A stretch of DNA of 64,000 nt from Bifidobacterium sp. B4142 (GTDB lineage: Bacteria > Actinomycetota > Actinomycetes > Actinomycetales > Bifidobacteriaceae): NCBI RefSeq assembly GCF_026537325.1, contig NZ_JAFNMJ010000001.1:496001-560000 (forward strand), in the 5' to 3' direction. Below, piece by piece: positions 17,956 to 26,489 of the stretch. Below the pieces are notes generated by a model that had not been told where the DNA came from, ran no database searches, and saw only the letters and a program-made list of their open reading frames with translations. Made by a program: the position numbers and the translations under genes. Every line of letters starts with the position of its first letter. Within the stretch, counting starts at the first letter, position 1.

Positions 17956-20046
17956 ATGTCCGGAATGATCAAGAAGGAAGACATCGAGAAGGTCAGAGCC
18001 AAGGCCGATCTGTATGAGATCGTCTCTGAAAGCGTGACTCTGAAGCCTTCCGGTTCCGGCACCTACATGGGCTTGTGCCCCTTCCACGACGAGAAGTCTC
18101 CTTCCTTTTCGGTGCGTCCCTCTATGGGGGTCTGGCACTGCTTTGGCTGCGGTCTGGGCGGCGATGTCTTTACCTACGTGGAGCAGGAGGAGAACGTCGA
18201 GTTCGGCGATGCCGTCGAGATCCTGGCGGACAAGTACCAGATTGAGCTGCATTACGAAAACTCCCGTCAGGACAAGCGTCGCGGGTCCAAACGTTCCCGG
18301 CTGCTGGAGGCTAACGAGGAGGCCCAGCGTTTCTTCGTTTCGCAGATCATGAGCAAGGAGGCGCTGGCGGCGCGCAAGCTCTTGGCGGGCAGAACCTTCT
18401 CTCAGGCAGACAGCGCGCATTTCGGCTGCGGATACGCCCCACGCGGATGGGACAACCTGGTGCGCCATCTGTCCACCAAGGGTTTCACCCAGCAGGAGAT
18501 GCTGGATGCAGGGCTGGCCAGGAAGGGGCAGCGGGGGGTCTATGACTACTTCCGGGGCAGGGTCACCTGGCCTATCAGGGATTCCACGGGCCGCACCCTG
18601 GGTTTCGGCGCTCGCAAGCTCTACGAGGACGACGGCATCAACGCCAAGTACATCAACACGCCCGACACCCAGCTCTACCGCAAGAACCAGGTGCTCTACG
18701 GCATCGATCTGGCCAAGGACGCCATCGTCAAAAAGCGACAGGTAGTTATAGTAGAGGGCTATACCGACGTCATGGCCTGCCACCTTGCCGGTGTCGACAC
18801 AGCTGTAGCCACCTGCGGCACTGCCTTCGGCGAGGACCATGCCAAGATCGTCCGCCGGCTCATCTCCGACGACGCCCTCGGCGCCATTCAGCTGGTGGGG
18901 CCTGTCCGGGGCTCTCGGGTGGTCTTCACCTTCGACGGTGATGCTGCCGGGCAGAAGGCCGCCCTGCATGCCTTCGGCCTTGACGGGAGCTTTCTGACGC
19001 AGACCTTCGTGGCGGTGGCCCGGGAGAATCTGGACCCCTGCGATCTGCGCATCCGCTACGGCGATGAGGCTGTGCGATCCCTGGTCGAGCACCCCCGACC
19101 GCTGTATGACTTCGTCATCGACACCGCCGTGGCCATGTTTGATACCCAGTACACCACCGGGCAGATGGGAGCAGTCAAGGCCGTGGCGCCTATTCTGGCC
19201 CAGATCAGGGACCGCTCCCTGGTGGGGGCCTATACCCGTAAAACCGCCAGAAAAATCGGCGTGGATCTGGATCTGCTGCGCCAGGAGGTCAACAGGGCCC
19301 GCCGCAAGCTGCATGTGAAGGACCAGGATGCCTATGCGGTCCGCACTCCTCACCGCGGCGCGGGTGAATCTGAGGGTCGTGCGGGCCAAGGCAGTGACGA
19401 TGCCATGCGCCGCCGCAGGATACAGCGTGAGGATGCCCTCCGACAGGGCTACCACCACATCGATGATGCTGTCTTCATCTGCGAGCAGCAGTTCATGGGT
19501 GTGCTCATCCAGATCCCCAGAGCGGTCGGATCGGATGCCTTCGCCCAACTCAGCCCAGATAGTTTCGAGGTTCCGATTTTCCGCTCGCTCTATCAGGCTG
19601 TGCAGGCAGCCGGAGGGCTGCCCGACAGGAAGACGCCCCAGGGGCTGTGGATGCATAATTTGACCAAGGCTGGCGGGCCCATGCTGGAGTCGGCCATCAA
19701 TGAGCTGGCCGTCATGCCCCTGCCGCTGAATTTGGATAAGCAGGAGGATAGACAGAGGAGCTCAGGATCGGACTCCAAGAGAGGCAATAAGAAAGAAGAC
19801 CGGGACGAGGGCTCCAAAGAAGCGGATGTTCAGTTGAGGCAGCCTAGCCCGGAGGAGCGTCAGTATGCCTCCGAGCTGTTGGCAAGGCTGTTGGATGCCA
19901 CCTATATGCGGCTGATTGCCTCGGTCAAGCATCAGATGAATCAGTTGCCCGACGGTCAGGAGAAGTTCGATCTTCTTGGCCAGCTCACTCAATACGAGAC
20001 CCAGCGTAACAACTTGCGCAACCAGGTCTTCGGCAACACCGAGTGA
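17956..20046 (+). CDS. dnaG: DNA primase
   Basis: Synthesises RNA primers for replication. The zinc finger uses Cys41, His44, Cys62 and Cys65 (CPFHDEKSPSF, HCFGCGLGGD). The catalytic core has the RNA-polymerase basic region and a TOPRIM domain (VEGYTDVMACH, then FTFDGDAAGQKA). A charged, lysine-rich linker near residues 590-625 precedes the C-terminal helicase-binding region. About 696 residues, normal for the group. A long open frame on the other strand is only a codon-bias shadow. Confidence 0.95.
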   Translation: MSGMIKKEDIEKVRAKADLYEIVSESVTLKPSGSGTYMGLCPFHDEKSPSFSVRPSMGVWHCFGCGLGGDVFTYVEQEENVEFGDAVEILADKYQIELHYENSRQDKRRGSKRSRLLEANEEAQRFFVSQIMSKEALAARKLLAGRTFSQADSAHFGCGYAPRGWDNLVRHLSTKGFTQQEMLDAGLARKGQRGVYDYFRGRVTWPIRDSTGRTLGFGARKLYEDDGINAKYINTPDTQLYRKNQVLYGIDLAKDAIVKKRQVVIVEGYTDVMACHLAGVDTAVATCGTAFGEDHAKIVRRLISDDALGAIQLVGPVRGSRVVFTFDGDAAGQKAALHAFGLDGSFLTQTFVAVARENLDPCDLRIRYGDEAVRSLVEHPRPLYDFVIDTAVAMFDTQYTTGQMGAVKAVAPILAQIRDRSLVGAYTRKTARKIGVDLDLLRQEVNRARRKLHVKDQDAYAVRTPHRGAGESEGRAGQGSDDAMRRRRIQREDALRQGYHHIDDAVFICEQQFMGVLIQIPRAVGSDAFAQLSPDSFEVPIFRSLYQAVQAAGGLPDRKTPQGLWMHNLTKAGGPMLESAINELAVMPLPLNLDKQEDRQRSSGSDSKRGNKKEDRDEGSKEADVQLRQPSPEERQYASELLARLLDATYMRLIASVKHQMNQLPDGQEKFDLLGQLTQYETQRNNLRNQVFGNTE

Positions 20047-20065
20047 ACTGGTGGTCAGGTAAGTT

Positions 20066-20118
20066 GGTCCTCCCTGTCCTTGTCGAAGTTTCCCTTGTAG
20101 ACAGGGACGGAGAGGACC
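20066..20118. terminator. Imperfect hairpin between convergent dnaG and hydrolase genes
   Basis: GGTCCTC (20066-20072) pairs with GAGGACC (20112-20118), and CCTGTC (20073-20078) with GACAGG (20100-20105), leaving a bulge. Position between convergent genes suggests a shared terminator; no clear T-tract. Confidence 0.4.
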
Positions 20119-20140
20119 TGGGGTTGGTGTGGTCTCCCCG

Positions 20141-22060
20141 TTAGGCTGGGAAGGATATCTGTGAGTTGATGCAGGTCATCACAGTAACAACGATCGCGGT
20201 AATGATGCCACCCAGATAGGGATTTCTGGTGTGACGGTAGATCGCCCGGGTCACCAGAGGCATGACAGCCAGCGGGACCAAGGGTGTCAGCATCCAGTCT
20301 GGTATCTGTGTGTTGTTGCCGAACAGGCCGTTGACTCCAGTGACGAAGAAATACCCGTATCCAACCACTGCTATAAGCAGAGCCGGCAGCATGTTGAAGA
20401 ATGCCAGCAGACCTATGTTGGCTGTTGAGTTCCTCCCGAATGAGGTGGAGTAATTCAGGCTATTGATGAAGACCGATGTGGTTCCGTAGGCTACAAGGAA
20501 GAAGGGCAGTAGCTTGAGCATCTCAGGAATCTTGTCGGCGGTAAATGGTCTGGCGGCCCAGTACCAGAACCGGAAATCGGAGTTGAAGAGGAACTTGCAT
20601 GTGAAGATCAGCAATATAGCCAGAAGACTGACTGTCAGTGCAAGCGTTATTGTCTGCCAAAGTCTTCCTCCACCGATGGGCAGATCAAGATCCGAGACTT
20701 TAGTCCCCCTCTTTCGCGCATACAAGCGGTACCACAGAATTGTCAACGCGATCATGAATATGGCATTCAGACAGCCCCACACACCGTAGAACAAGGGCAT
20801 ACCTTGCCGAAAGTAGTTGCCGATATGCTTGTCGACTTTCAGCCCGAACAACGTCAAGGCGCTGGCAACTGAGAAGGCGGTGGCCGACAGTAGGCAGACC
20901 CAAAGCCATACTGAACCTCCCTTATAGGTATCAGCTTGACGCATGCGTGCCGGTTCCTCTGAGCCGGCCTTTTTGAAGAGGCTGGTTCTGACCAGACAGA
21001 GTGTTCCATAGACCATGAAGAGCATGAGGCCGATCAGTCCAAGAAGCCCTCCGATCATTTTGACAGGATAGATATGATTGCTGTCGGCAAGGTCGGTTTT
21101 CATGTTGAAAGCCCTAACCATGAATTGAACAGCATCGGTGCATGGTTGGGATAGGAAGAGCACTGTTCCGTGCGTCCCGTTCTCCATATAAATGACGTGT
21201 GAGGCTTGATGGCCATTGATCTGCTTGCGGTACCACCGGCCGCTGATCCCTGCAGGTGTATGGTCAGTGGGCGTGATGCCGAAGTTGAGGAAGGACCGTG
21301 CGTTATTTGATTTGAGGTACTGCGGGTTGGGCTTAATTTTGCCAGTTGACGTATCTTTTTCCTTGAAAGAGTAGTCGTCGTATTTGCCGGCGAGTACTCC
21401 TACGGTGCGCTCGCGATAGTAGTTGAAGAACTTGCCGTTGGTGTTCTTCTTGGCTGCTTCGACGACGTTCGTCTTGCCGGGAACATACCCGAAGGCGGCC
21501 GTCTCGTTGTCCTTATAGACCGGGTCTCGGCTGACATAGAGCACGGTCTTGATCAGTGGATGCTGGCGCTTGTTGTCGATCAGGATGGATTCATGGATGG
21601 TGTTCCCGCCTCTTGAATGCCCTGAAACCCCTATCCGATCAGCATCGACAAAGGGGAGAGAGGTGAGGTATTCCACCGTGTCATACAATCCGCGTCCATT
21701 TACAAGCCATTCCTGGTCATTGAGGATTTCAGATTCGCCATGGCCGTAAAGGTCGAAAGATATCACGACGAAACCTCTGCGAGCCCACTCGATCTGGAAG
21801 TCATCGCTTTTTTCTTTGTTGGTGTTACCTCCGTGAGCAAAGACAATGGCAGGTGCCGGGTGCTTAGAAGAAGCTGTTTTCGGCTGGAGCATGTCCATGC
21901 TCAATCGGTGGCCTGACGGCGATTCAATTTGCAGCGTCTCCTTTGTAACGCGTCCTCCATCGGTTTGAGCCAGATTGGACATAAGTCCGCACGCCAGACA
22001 GAGAATGAGTGAAATGGCCAAGCCAATGACCGGATTGTTGATGATTGAGGATTTTTTCAT
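20141..22060 (-). CDS. Membrane-anchored alpha/beta hydrolase with C-terminal membrane domain
   Basis: An N-terminal membrane segment (residues 10-30) leads to an alpha/beta hydrolase domain with the oxyanion HGG (FAHGGNTN), nucleophile elbow GHSRGG near residue 145 and a likely catalytic His in NGTHGTV near residue 300. From about residue 335 on there are roughly eight hydrophobic helices. 639 residues. This hydrolase-plus-membrane architecture is known among Gram-positive bacteria, but the substrate is unknown; a lipid or cell-envelope ester is a guess. AAAGGACG precedes the ATG. The helix-turn-helix gene upstream is divergent and may regulate it. Confidence 0.75.
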   Translation of the reverse strand: MKKSSIINNPVIGLAISLILCLACGLMSNLAQTDGGRVTKETLQIESPSGHRLSMDMLQPKTASSKHPAPAIVFAHGGNTNKEKSDDFQIEWARRGFVVISFDLYGHGESEILNDQEWLVNGRGLYDTVEYLTSLPFVDADRIGVSGHSRGGNTIHESILIDNKRQHPLIKTVLYVSRDPVYKDNETAAFGYVPGKTNVVEAAKKNTNGKFFNYYRERTVGVLAGKYDDYSFKEKDTSTGKIKPNPQYLKSNNARSFLNFGITPTDHTPAGISGRWYRKQINGHQASHVIYMENGTHGTVLFLSQPCTDAVQFMVRAFNMKTDLADSNHIYPVKMIGGLLGLIGLMLFMVYGTLCLVRTSLFKKAGSEEPARMRQADTYKGGSVWLWVCLLSATAFSVASALTLFGLKVDKHIGNYFRQGMPLFYGVWGCLNAIFMIALTILWYRLYARKRGTKVSDLDLPIGGGRLWQTITLALTVSLLAILLIFTCKFLFNSDFRFWYWAARPFTADKIPEMLKLLPFFLVAYGTTSVFINSLNYSTSFGRNSTANIGLLAFFNMLPALLIAVVGYGYFFVTGVNGLFGNNTQIPDWMLTPLVPLAVMPLVTRAIYRHTRNPYLGGIITAIVVTVMTCINSQISFPA

Positions 22061-22229
22061 TGATTCGTCCTTTTTGTGATGTTTTCATAGTCGCCCAGGA
22101 TTGTTGCTTTCATTGATGATCCTCGTTGTTCATCGCGTATGTAGGTGCTGAAACCAGCAACGACTACGACTTATCTAGTTTTGGTGCAAGACAGAGCACG
22201 GTAATTGTTCCCCGTTTGGATAACCGGTG

Positions 22230-22263
22230 ATGCCTTACTGATATAGTATTACTGGTAAGGCAT
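22230..22263. promoter_or_regulatory. Inverted repeat in the hydrolase / HTH divergent region
   Basis: 9-bp perfect arms ATGCCTTAC (22230-22238) and GTAAGGCAT (22255-22263). TTACTG occurs inside and a TATAGT lies in the 16-bp spacer. It is a plausible operator for the small helix-turn-helix protein encoded 33 bp further on. Confidence 0.4.
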
Positions 22264-22295
22264 GACAACCTGGTTTTTGTACCTATTTTGGCTCT

Positions 22296-22574
22296 GTGGC
22301 ACATTCTCAAGTACCGGATGGATGGGCGGAATACGCCGTAGTATTAGGTATGAACATACAACGCAGAAGGACGGCTTTGCACTACAGTCAAGAGTTCGTC
22401 GCCTATAATGCCAACCTTTCCCGGTTCGCATATCAACAGTTGGAGCATGGCCAGTCGCGACCCGGGAGCCCAGCCAATCCCAGTTTGATCAACATTATGG
22501 CAGTTGCTCAAGTGCTCAATGTAAGTCTGGATGAGCTGCTGCCTGATCCATGGCCGGATCTTCATGCTAAGTAA
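22296..22574 (+). CDS. XRE-type helix-turn-helix regulator
   Basis: Small DNA-binding protein of 92 residues or 74 if the ATG at 22350 is used. The fold is read from NIQRRRTALHYSQEFVAYNANLSRFAYQQLEHG and the closing ALNVSLDELL-like segment (QVLNVSLDELL), a standard Cro/C1-type domain. It lies divergent to the membrane hydrolase with an inverted repeat between them, so local regulation is likely. Start at GTG 22296 is uncertain because no good Shine-Dalgarno is seen. Confidence 0.65.
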   Translation: MAHSQVPDGWAEYAVVLGMNIQRRRTALHYSQEFVAYNANLSRFAYQQLEHGQSRPGSPANPSLINIMAVAQVLNVSLDELLPDPWPDLHAK

Positions 22575-22623
22575 TGTGCAGCAGCGCCATTCTTAAGACA
22601 GGCCCTGCCGATAGGGTGAATGC

Positions 22624-23376
22624 ATGAACATGGAGCATCAAAAGGATAATAAAGCCCGGTCTGCTGTGGGACGCCGGCCGCTTGCGGTCTTCTGGGACAT
22701 GGACGGAACTCTGATCGATTCAGAGCCTTACTGGCATCAGGCGGAGGTCGATCTAGTGCGTGAGCATGGAGGAGACTGGAATGCCGACATGGGGTGGCAG
22801 GTTTCCGGCAAGCCTCTGACCAAAGTGGCAAGGGTGATGCGGGAGCGTGGTCTTGACCTTCCTGAGGATCAGATTCCAGATCTGCTGATTGATGGAGTAA
22901 TCGCCATGGAGGAGCGTCACATGCCTTGGATTGAAGGGGTTCGTGCCATCCTGACAGACTTGGTTGAGGCCGGCGTCCCCTCGATTCTGGTCACTACTTC
23001 GCCACGCCGCATGGCTCAGGCTGTGGTCGCTAAGGCACCCGAGGGAGCTTTTGCCGACTATGTCTGCGGGGATGATGGGCTGGCGCAGAAGCCCGATCCT
23101 GCTCCCTATCTGCATGCGGCCAGTCTGGTGGGCATCAACAGCCCTGATTTGATGGCCTTCTGCCTGGCTTTCGAGGATACCCTGACCGGCATCACCTCGG
23201 CTGTGGCCTCAGGAGCTACTACTGTGGCCTATACCGGCACCAACCCGGTCGACACCTCATCAGGCCCCCAGTTCGCTTCCTTGAATAGCTATGTTGGAGT
23301 AACCTTGGATGATTTGTCTGCTCTGATTGTCGAGCGACTCGGACGACCGGGGTCGTCGGCTACGCAGACTTGCTGA
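22624..23376 (+). CDS. HAD-superfamily phosphatase / beta-phosphoglucomutase-like
   Basis: HAD hydrolase with motif I DMDGTLIDSEP near residue 25 (nucleophile and acid Asp), motif II TTSPRR (Thr), motif III Lys in AQKPDPAPY and motif IV FEDTLTGITSA. The cap sits between motif I and II, the subclass I layout shared by phosphoglycolate phosphatases and beta-phosphoglucomutases. 250 residues. Substrate cannot be fixed from sequence. Confidence 0.82.
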   Translation: MNMEHQKDNKARSAVGRRPLAVFWDMDGTLIDSEPYWHQAEVDLVREHGGDWNADMGWQVSGKPLTKVARVMRERGLDLPEDQIPDLLIDGVIAMEERHMPWIEGVRAILTDLVEAGVPSILVTTSPRRMAQAVVAKAPEGAFADYVCGDDGLAQKPDPAPYLHAASLVGINSPDLMAFCLAFEDTLTGITSAVASGATTVAYTGTNPVDTSSGPQFASLNSYVGVTLDDLSALIVERLGRPGSSATQTC

Positions 23377-23386
23377 ATCGATCCGC

Positions 23387-23718
23387 CTACTGCAGGGGCC
23401 GGTATTTTCGGCTGGAACCGCGCGAAGTGGCCACCGGATATCTGTCGGCCGTCCTTTGCAGTTTGTCCATGATGATTCGGTCCATGTCCAGATCCAGTCG
23501 ATCCGCCAGCTGGATGCAATGGGTGAGCACGTCAGCCAGTTCGTCGGTCACGTGGCCTTCATCTCCGTCCCTGGGATCATCCCCCCATTATAGCATTCCA
23601 GGAGCTCGGCAGCTTCGATGCAGATGGATTTGGCTAGGTTTGCGGGCGTGTGAAATTGATCCCAGTCGCGCTCGTGCACAAAATCCATCACTGCTGTTTC
23701 TGTTTCCTTGCTGATCAT
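23387..23718 (-). pseudogene. MazG-like NTP pyrophosphohydrolase gene with a frameshift
   Basis: Read on the minus strand from ATG 23718 it gives MISKETETAVMDFVHERDWD and then SICIEAAELLECY, a MazG-like nucleotide pyrophosphohydrolase start with its metal-binding EAAELLE. At the run of six G (plus-strand C) at 23581-23586 the frame runs into a TGA. Shifting frame by one base restores DDPRDGDEGHVTDELADVLT (the second E-x-x-D metal motif) down to a stop at 23387. One lost base (a seventh G, or the C of a CAA codon) explains this. It is either a true null allele or a sequencing error; total length would be about 110 residues. Confidence 0.75.
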
Positions 23719-24165
23719 GATTTCGAGCCTATCAGCCGGCTATCCTGCCATCATATTGGTGTGGGTTTGTGACATATATTGAGCCGCGTCAGTACCCATC
23801 TTAGGTGTATGGCGATAATGCGTTATTGCCTTGAATGGTCAGAGATGTTCTTCGATTAAGTGACCATAAATAGCTGCTGTTGTGGTAAAAATCTGTATCC
23901 TAGAATGTTAGCTAGGTTGACCTCAGACTGCCATAGCCCTCGTGCTGATGGCCATCAGTTGGTACTTTTGGCGATCATTCGAGCAGATGTGCTCAAGCAA
24001 TTGGTAATGGCTTATATAAGGGCTATCTATTCTCATCTTGTATTGCTAATAACTACGGTTTGGCATGCAGTTGGGCCTTATCAAGCCGAGAATGGAACCC
24101 GTAAAGGTTCAAAATGATGCTAGATTGTGAAACAGATTCGTCTGGACAAGTGGAGTGAGGCATCT
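23719..24165. other. AT-rich intergenic region with inverted repeat and possible promoter
   Basis: No convincing gene is seen. It contains an imperfect inverted repeat GGCGATAA-TGCG-TTATTGCC (23811-23830) and a promoter-like pair TTGGTA (24001-24006) and TATCTA (24024-24029) with a 17-bp spacer, which would drive the regulator gene downstream. A CAATTG sits next to the -35, half of the palindrome found upstream of the next gene. Base composition falls here and stays AT-richer to about 30.8 kb. Confidence 0.4.
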
Positions 24166-25269
24166 ATGGCGGTGACCAATCGCGAAGAACAGATATTGGG
24201 GTTGATCAGACAGAATCCGATGATTAGTCAGAACGAACTGGCTCACATTTGCGGCATCACTCGTTCCGGTGTTGCTGCGCATATATCCAATCTTGTGAAG
24301 AAAGGCTATTTGTTGGGAAAGGGGTATATAGTTTCACCGCCTACCTATGTCGCAGTGATAGGCGGGATCAACTTGGATATTTATGGTATGTCAGTCAATC
24401 CTGTCGTAAGCCATTCTTCTAATGTTGGGAAAATCACGTTCAGCCCTGGTGGCATAGGTCGTAATATTTCGTATGATTTGGGATGTTTGGGCGTAAAGAA
24501 TTATCTCTTATCAGTCTATGGAGACGATCACAACGGCGCGTTCTTCAAGAAAGATGCCATGGCTAATGGCCTTGACATAACATACTGTCAACAGCTGAGC
24601 AACACCCCAACTTCCACCTATTTGTCAGTCAGCGGTCCTGACGGAGACCCTATGGTGGGGTTGGATGACATGGCCAGCAGTGAGCTTATCAGCCCGACTT
24701 TTTTGCGTGAGCGTGCTCACATTATTGTTAATGCAAATGCTGTTGTTCTCGATTCCAGCTTAACAGCTGCTTCGATTGCCTGGATATGTGACCATTATTC
24801 TGGTCCGATCTATGCTCGAGTTGTTTCTGTCAATAAAGCTTCGCGTTTGATGCCCGTGTTGAACAGAATCGATACTTTGGTACTTAGTCGTGCTGAGTCG
24901 CAATTATTGACAAACACGGATGCTTCCGATGAACAAAGTGGTCAGTTTTGTGCTCGTTTCCTGCATGAAGCAGGAGTTCGCTGTGTATATCTGCTTATAG
25001 ATGGCGTGGGTAATCTATACAGCGATGGAAGCCAATACGTATTCTGTCCTGACGATCAAAGGACCAAGAGCAGACACAATAACGGCGCAGCCTCAGCTGC
25101 CTTGTCTGCTCTTCTTTGGTCCCATAGCAAGAAAATGGGCTACCGGGACTGTGCGGAGACTGCATATGCTGCGGCTGCTATGGCCATGGACTGCGTCCAG
25201 TCAGTCAATCCGAGTCTGAGCCCGAAAGCCTTGGAGGCTCGTCGCCATTCGTTTTTTGCACGAGAGTAA
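24166..25269 (+). CDS. Winged-HTH regulator fused to a catalytically degenerate PsuK-like (PfkB) domain
   Basis: Residues 1-55 form a winged helix (EEQILGLIRQNPMISQNELA, then GITRSGVAAHISNLVKKGYL). Residues 61-367 are a PfkB sugar-kinase fold closest to pseudouridine kinase: GGINLDIYG, a NVGKITFSPGGIGRN segment, VGLDDMASSELI. The catalytic GAGD signature is replaced by NGAAS (about residue 307-311), so the base Asp is lost and kinase activity is unlikely; the domain probably senses a nucleoside or its phosphate. I chose ATG 24166 (GAGTGAGG ahead) over a GTG at 24127. It likely controls the next operon. Confidence 0.8.
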   Translation: MAVTNREEQILGLIRQNPMISQNELAHICGITRSGVAAHISNLVKKGYLLGKGYIVSPPTYVAVIGGINLDIYGMSVNPVVSHSSNVGKITFSPGGIGRNISYDLGCLGVKNYLLSVYGDDHNGAFFKKDAMANGLDITYCQQLSNTPTSTYLSVSGPDGDPMVGLDDMASSELISPTFLRERAHIIVNANAVVLDSSLTAASIAWICDHYSGPIYARVVSVNKASRLMPVLNRIDTLVLSRAESQLLTNTDASDEQSGQFCARFLHEAGVRCVYLLIDGVGNLYSDGSQYVFCPDDQRTKSRHNNGAASAALSALLWSHSKKMGYRDCAETAYAAAAMAMDCVQSVNPSLSPKALEARRHSFFARE

Positions 25270-25362
25270 TCAGCTGTCATTAAGTTCCAGCCATAGATCT
25301 TTTTCACGCAGCAAACCCAGACTCCTCTCGTAGAGCGGCATCAATGCCGATTTTCAATCCAT

Positions 25363-25391
25363 TTGACAGCGAAGCGAGTCTTCCTTATCAT
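25363..25391 (+). promoter_or_regulatory. Consensus promoter of the kinase operon
   Basis: TTGACA (25363-25368), 17-bp spacer, TATCAT (25386-25391). The expected start point is near 25398, exactly where the first palindrome begins. Confidence 0.7.
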
Positions 25392-25397
25392 ACAAGT

Positions 25398-25427
25398 AAC
25401 AATTGTTTATAGAGTAAAACAATTGTT
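25398..25427. promoter_or_regulatory. Two identical palindromic operators 20 bp apart
   Basis: AACAATTGTT at 25398-25407 and again at 25418-25427, each a perfect 10-bp palindrome, centre-to-centre distance exactly two helical turns. Location at and just after the transcription start fits repression by a dimer-of-dimers, presumably the HTH-PsuK fusion encoded upstream. Confidence 0.65.
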
Positions 25428-25469
25428 GGTTGTGTCTATGAACGCAACTATGCAAGGAGGCTGGTTTCA

Positions 25470-26444
25470 ATGGTGGATTTCGCAAAGTGCTTATGCGACA
25501 CCAATCGATATGTTGTCGTTATAGGTGGCATGAATATGGACATTTGTGGACGTCCGAATACTGCCATCGTAGATCGTGATTCAAATCCAGGGAAAGTAAG
25601 CTTGTCGGTTGGCGGGGTTGGACAAAATATGGCGCAATCCCTTGCCTGCCTTGATGTTCCCACATACTTGGTGACTGTTTATGGCAATGATGCCAACGGG
25701 CGAGTCATGGAGCGGACCTGTCGGGAAAAAGGCATCCATCTGGAATATTCGCAACGTCTAGATGATTACAGATCGTCGACTTACATGTTTATTACAGATG
25801 AAACGGGCGATATGCTCGTTGCGGTCAATGACATGGATATCTGCAAACAAATCACACCTTCATTCCTGAAGACCCGTCTTGATTTTGTCAACGGGGCTGC
25901 AATTTGTCTTTTGGATGCGAATCTAGCGCCTGAAACCATGGAGTGGATAGGTAGAAACGTAACGGCGCCGCTTTTCGGCGATACCGTCTCGACTGTTAAG
26001 GCGGATCATTTCCTGCCCATTCTTAATAAAATGAGTGTGCTTAAGCCCAATGCGATCGAAGCGGGAAAGCTAAGCGGCATAGATATACACGACAAAGCCT
26101 CTGCTGAAGAGGGAGCTGCCTGGCTTTTGGACAAAGGCGTCAAAACCGTATATATATCCTTGGGAGCAGAAGGCATTTTGTGTGCTTCCCGGACTTCCGG
26201 GACGGAGGAAATGGTTCACGTTCCGCCTTACCCGACGGCCATAGTTACGGCGAATGGGGCCGGAGACACAGGAATGGCTGCTATTGCATGGAGTTACTTC
26301 GATGACCCGAATCGTCCTATACGAGATGTAGGCCGCATAGCTCAGGCAGCCTCCAGCATTGCGCTGGAATGCACCAAGGCGGTTCCTGATATCGATGTGC
26401 AAAAGATACGTGACAAGATGTCCGCACCCTTAGTTGTTGCATGA
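25470..26444 (+). CDS. PfkB-family kinase, pseudouridine-kinase-like
   Basis: Sugar or nucleoside 5'-kinase. Family marks are GGMNMDICG, the DSNPGK motif and GGVGQN shared with E. coli PsuK, LVAVNDMD in the middle, VLKPNAIEAGKLSG, and the intact catalytic NGAGDT near residue 270. 324 residues. AAGGAGG precedes the ATG. PsuK normally works with the C-glycosidase PsuG, but no PsuG is in the window; the neighbours are a TrpF-like protein, an Fe-ADH and a nucleoside hydrolase. Substrate could be pseudouridine, another nucleoside or ribose. Confidence 0.82.
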   Translation: MVDFAKCLCDTNRYVVVIGGMNMDICGRPNTAIVDRDSNPGKVSLSVGGVGQNMAQSLACLDVPTYLVTVYGNDANGRVMERTCREKGIHLEYSQRLDDYRSSTYMFITDETGDMLVAVNDMDICKQITPSFLKTRLDFVNGAAICLLDANLAPETMEWIGRNVTAPLFGDTVSTVKADHFLPILNKMSVLKPNAIEAGKLSGIDIHDKASAEEGAAWLLDKGVKTVYISLGAEGILCASRTSGTEEMVHVPPYPTAIVTANGAGDTGMAAIAWSYFDDPNRPIRDVGRIAQAASSIALECTKAVPDIDVQKIRDKMSAPLVVA

Positions 26445-26489
26445 ACAAATGGTTTTACCACACGGCGAATTTGTCAGTAAAGGAGAACA

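Noticed and set aside
17947-19656. 569-codon open frame antisense to dnaG
   Set aside because: It is a by-product of the strong GC-rich codon bias; dnaG itself has full zinc, TOPRIM and length evidence, and the antisense product has no domain.
23860-24117. Open frame of 85 codons upstream of the HTH-PsuK gene
   Set aside because: AT-rich intergenic DNA with promoter-like boxes; no conserved features or ribosome site.
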